This document shows, one piece after another, positions 61,921 to 64,000 of a stretch of 64,000 bases of DNA. The DNA is from Melanocharis versteri (lineage: Eukaryota > Chordata > Aves > Passeriformes > Melanocharitidae): positions 292,090 to 356,089 of the forward strand of contig VZTG01004269.1 in NCBI GenBank assembly GCA_013397845.1. Reading direction: 5' to 3'. The notes below the pieces were generated by a model, which was given only the letters and a program-made list of their open reading frames with translations, did no database searches and was not told the origin of the DNA. The position numbers and the translations under genes are program-made. Position 1 is the stretch's first letter; each line of letters opens with the position of its first letter.

Positions 61921-62557
61921 GAATTATACATATAGTTTCAACCTCAACCAACTAGTTTATCATCTTCTCCTTTCATAACCAAACAAGGGACTTTCTAGCC
62001 CAACAGCTCAGTCACTCAGCTGAGCGATGGAAAACTTGCAATCTGATTCCTGTTCTCAGGCGTGTTTGTGTATTGACATTAAATAGACATTGGATAAAAG
62101 CCTTCAGAATGGTTTTAAATTTGCTAGGCAAAGCAAATCTTATTCAAGTTTAGTGGAGTATTCATGCTCCATCAAATTAATAACACAATACTATTTTTCA
62201 CTTGAAGAAATTAAATCTTTTCCTAGAAACACATGACTGCTAGAGTCATTTGGTTCTGGCCCACATTGTATCAGGCAAAACTAACATATAATCTGCTTTA
62301 TATGCAACCGAGTATTTGTAACTCCAGAACCCATTCAGATGCATAATAAAACTTATTGCAATATAGCATTATAGGATGATTACATTGAGAGAAATCACTT
62401 TTGGTATGCAACATATAAGTGTGAATGTTTGAGCAAGATGTAACATCTGAAACTTGTATATCAGCTTTATGAGAACAACTTTGATCATAGTGGTCTTTTT
62501 TTTAGATTTCCATCTAAAAGTAGTATCACATAAGAAAATTTGTGTAAATGTCAAGAA
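61921..62557. other. Unique AT-rich non-coding DNA
   Basis: About 640 bases between two CR1 fragments of opposite orientation; nothing recognised. Confidence 0.55.
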
Positions 62558-62683
62558 GGCACTCATGAAGCCACACCTTCAGTCCTGTGTCTAGTTCTGG
62601 GCTCCTCACTTCAAGAAAGACATTGAGGTGCTGAAGTGCATCCAGAGAAGGAAATTAAGTTGGAGAAGGGTCTAGAGAGTAAG
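62558..62683 (+). mobile_element. CR1 LINE fragment interrupted by an LTR
   Basis: Plus-strand CR1 ORF2: 'gaagccacaccttcagtcct' (62567-62586), 'gtgtctagttctgggctcct' (62587-62606), 'cttcaagaaagacattgagg' (62610-62629) and 'gcatccagagaagg' (62638-62651), corresponding to the conserved segment just upstream of the C-terminal blocks. It breaks off where LTR sequence begins near 62684; any remainder would lie beyond the LTR, outside the window. Confidence 0.88.
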
Positions 62684-63035
62684 CGTATTGGTTTATGCAG
62701 AAAGGTTCTGGTACCAGGCGGTCTGCAGGGGTGGTTTCCAGGAAAAGCTGCCAGAAACTCCTCTCATGTCTGGCAGAGCCAATGCCATGCTGCTTCAAGA
62801 CGGACCCACGGCTGAGCCAATCAGAGATGATAGTGATGTGATAACACATTTGAGAAGGAAGAACAGTTATTTCCCAGAAGGTATTGCAATAGAGAAGTGA
62901 GGAGTGATAATATGTGAAAGAAACAGACTGGCAGACACCCAGCGGAGTGGAAAAGGAGGGACAGGAGGTGCTGCAGGTGCTGGAGCAGAGATTCCCCTGA
63001 GCCCATGGTGCAGACCGTAGTGTGGAAGATGTTCC

Positions 63036-63039
63036 CATG
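63036..63039. repeat. Left target-site duplication CATG
   Basis: Four bases directly before the TG start of the nested solo LTR, identical to the four after its CA end. Confidence 0.85.
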
Positions 63040-63507
63040 TGATAGCATAGGGTTAAAATGTTTCTGAAATCATGGTAGCTAAAGTAGGCCTTGGGAACGG
63101 GAGTGGGCATTGTCTTTACTAAGATCATGTGAAACTGCACTTGCGTATTCACCTGTATAGTACATGATAAAATTAAATGCAATAATTGGTTAGTAATTAA
63201 ATATAATTAAGAAACAATTGCTTAATCACAACGAGAATCATGAGAGAGAAACAACAATCATGAGAAATGCGGTGGGAAGGGGACTTAAAACTCATGCTCG
63301 GGTAAAATCAATATACACAATAGAACAATATTGAGATAATGATTAATATAGGATTATACAACAGTTATGTAAGGAAAGGGTATAAAAATGTATCCATCGC
63401 AAATCCATGTCGGAGTCAGATTTGGGTTTGTACCCCTGATTCCCAGAGCTCTTCAATAAAAGCACCTGCATATAATCATACCGTGATTATGTGTTTCTAC
63501 GCTAACA
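63040..63507 (+). mobile_element. Solo LTR (468 bp) nested inside the older LTR, with CATG target duplication
   Basis: Runs from TGATAGC to GCTAACA, TG...CA ends with a 7-base imperfect inverted repeat. It is flanked on both sides by CATG (63036-63039 and 63508-63511), and removing the insert plus one CATG restores a continuous older-LTR sequence across the site. It contains a TATA box (TATAAAA, 63381-63387) and, 74 bases later, AATAAA (63455-63460), the spacing of a compact U3-R-U5 unit. The U3 part is AT-rich and has AATCATGAGA twice, 20 bases apart (63236 and 63256). A 4-bp duplication fits gammaretrovirus-like (class I) integration. No internal retroviral sequence remains. Confidence 0.9.
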
Positions 63508-63511
63508 CATG
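63508..63511. repeat. Right target-site duplication CATG
   Basis: Matches the left copy; the older LTR resumes immediately after with 'cagcccatggaggtccatgg'. Confidence 0.85.
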
Positions 63512-63720
63512 CAGCCCATGGAGGTCCATGGTGGAGCAGAGTTCCACCTAAAACCCCTGGAGGAGCCCTGCGCCAGAGCAGGTGGATGCCCAAAAAATGG
63601 CTGTGACCCCATGGGAAATCCATGCTAGAGCAGGTTCCCTGGTAGGATTGCAACACCCTGGGAGGGACACAGGCTGGAGCAGTTCATGGACAACAGTAGC
63701 CTGTGGGACAGACCCCACAC
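63512..63720 (+). repeat. Imperfect tandem subrepeats within the older LTR
   Basis: Four to five degenerate units of roughly 40-50 bases, each with a CC(A/C)(T/A)GG-like start and a '(g/a)gagcag' core: 'atggtggagcag' (63528-63539), 'cgccagagcaggtgg' (63571-63585), 'catgctagagcagg' (63622-63635), 'aggctggagcagttcatgg' (63671-63689). The repetition belongs to the U3 of this LTR family and gives the region its GC-rich character. Confidence 0.7.
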
Positions 63721-64000
63721 TGGGTCTCTCACAGGAGAGTTTTCTTTCTCTGAGGAGGAAGCAGCAGAAGAAAAAACATGCAGTGAACTGATGGTAACCC
63801 CCATTCCCTGTCTCCCTGCAGTGATGTAGGAGAGGAGGTAGAGAATCGAGGATAAAGGCTAGGAAGGAGGGAAAGGTGGGGTGAAGGTGTCTTTAAGATC
63901 TGTTTTTCTTCTCATTAGCCTACTCTGATTTTGATTAGTAGTGAATTCAATTGATTTCCCTAAGTCAAGTCTGTTTTGCACGTGACAGCAATTGGTGAGG

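Larger units (their letters stand above)
62684..64000 (+). mobile_element. Long avian ERV LTR, older, interrupted and running off the window
   Basis: A long LTR in plus orientation whose start lies near 62684 (CGTATTGG, where family members have TGTATTGG). Recognised blocks: 'gcagaaaggttctggtacca' (62697-62716), 'cagagccaatgccatgctgc' (62774-62793), 'gacggacccacggctgagcc' (62800-62819), and after the interruption at 63040-63511 the blocks 'gtagagaatcgaggataaag' (63839-63858), 'cctactctgattttgattag' (63919-63938) and 'ccctaagtcaagtctgtttt' (63958-63977). At the place where relatives have AATAAA this copy reads GTGAAT, so the poly(A) signal is lost. No coding part is visible. The 3' end is outside the window, so solo LTR versus provirus cannot be decided. 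Confidence 0.85.

Noticed and set aside
62655..63182. 175-codon minus-strand open frame, the longest in the window
   Set aside because: It runs across the junction of the older LTR and the nested LTR, antisense to both, so it cannot be an ancestral gene. LTR U3 regions are often free of stops by chance.
1..64000. tRNA, rRNA, spliceosomal RNA or mitochondrial-insert sequences
   Set aside because: I looked for their conserved landmarks by eye and saw none; a covariance-model search would be needed to exclude small or diverged RNAs.

Overview
The window reads as avian nuclear DNA. The diagnostic signals are CR1 retrotransposon fragments, several ending in the bird-type tail of short ATTCTRTG-like units (5823-5839, 39719-39746, 45331-45344), and long terminal repeats (LTRs) that resemble high-copy bird endogenous-retrovirus LTRs. 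Those LTR types are more typical of neoavian birds than of chicken, so I lean to a neoavian species, possibly a passerine, but the species is not settled. The DNA is AT-rich and CpG-poor.

No protein-coding gene, exon set, tRNA, rRNA or other RNA gene could be recognised. Open frames are short (the longest, 175 codons, crosses a nested LTR insertion) and mostly fall in low-complexity tracts or transposon relics. The window is best read as intergenic or deep-intronic DNA. Exons too short or too unfamiliar to recognise by eye could still be present.

Layout. 1-12 kb: unique AT-rich DNA with an A/C-rich tract (1831-2104), CR1 relics (3839-4400 minus, 5731-5839 plus, 8215-8595 plus and ancient, 11255-11460 plus), a 149-nt uninterrupted purine tract built of AAAAG units (7636-7784), and a GC-richer block followed by a small open frame and an A-rich tail (9530-10030). 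12-23 kb: microsatellites and a complete solo LTR on the minus strand (21106-21595). 23-45 kb: a 3'-terminal CR1 (23768-24290 minus), ancient CR1 pieces near 28.2-28.7 kb, (CT)n tracts, a G-run cluster (36530-36553) and short CR1 tails. 45-57 kb: a well-preserved CR1 3' end (44745-45344), a truncated LTR (52093-52398), and a compound CR1 site (56500-57350) where a CR1 ORF1 esterase-domain fragment is joined to a CR1 3' tail. 57-64 kb: a G/T-rich tract, an AT-repeat/CR1 junction (61456-61920), and a three-layer nest at the right edge: a CR1 cut by an older LTR, itself cut by a 468-bp solo LTR with perfect CATG target duplications.

There is no operon or pathway. The sequence records a history of retrotransposon insertion and decay. 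No new biological system could be supported; the most informative structures are the right-end nest, the internally deleted CR1 and the solo LTR at 21.1 kb.
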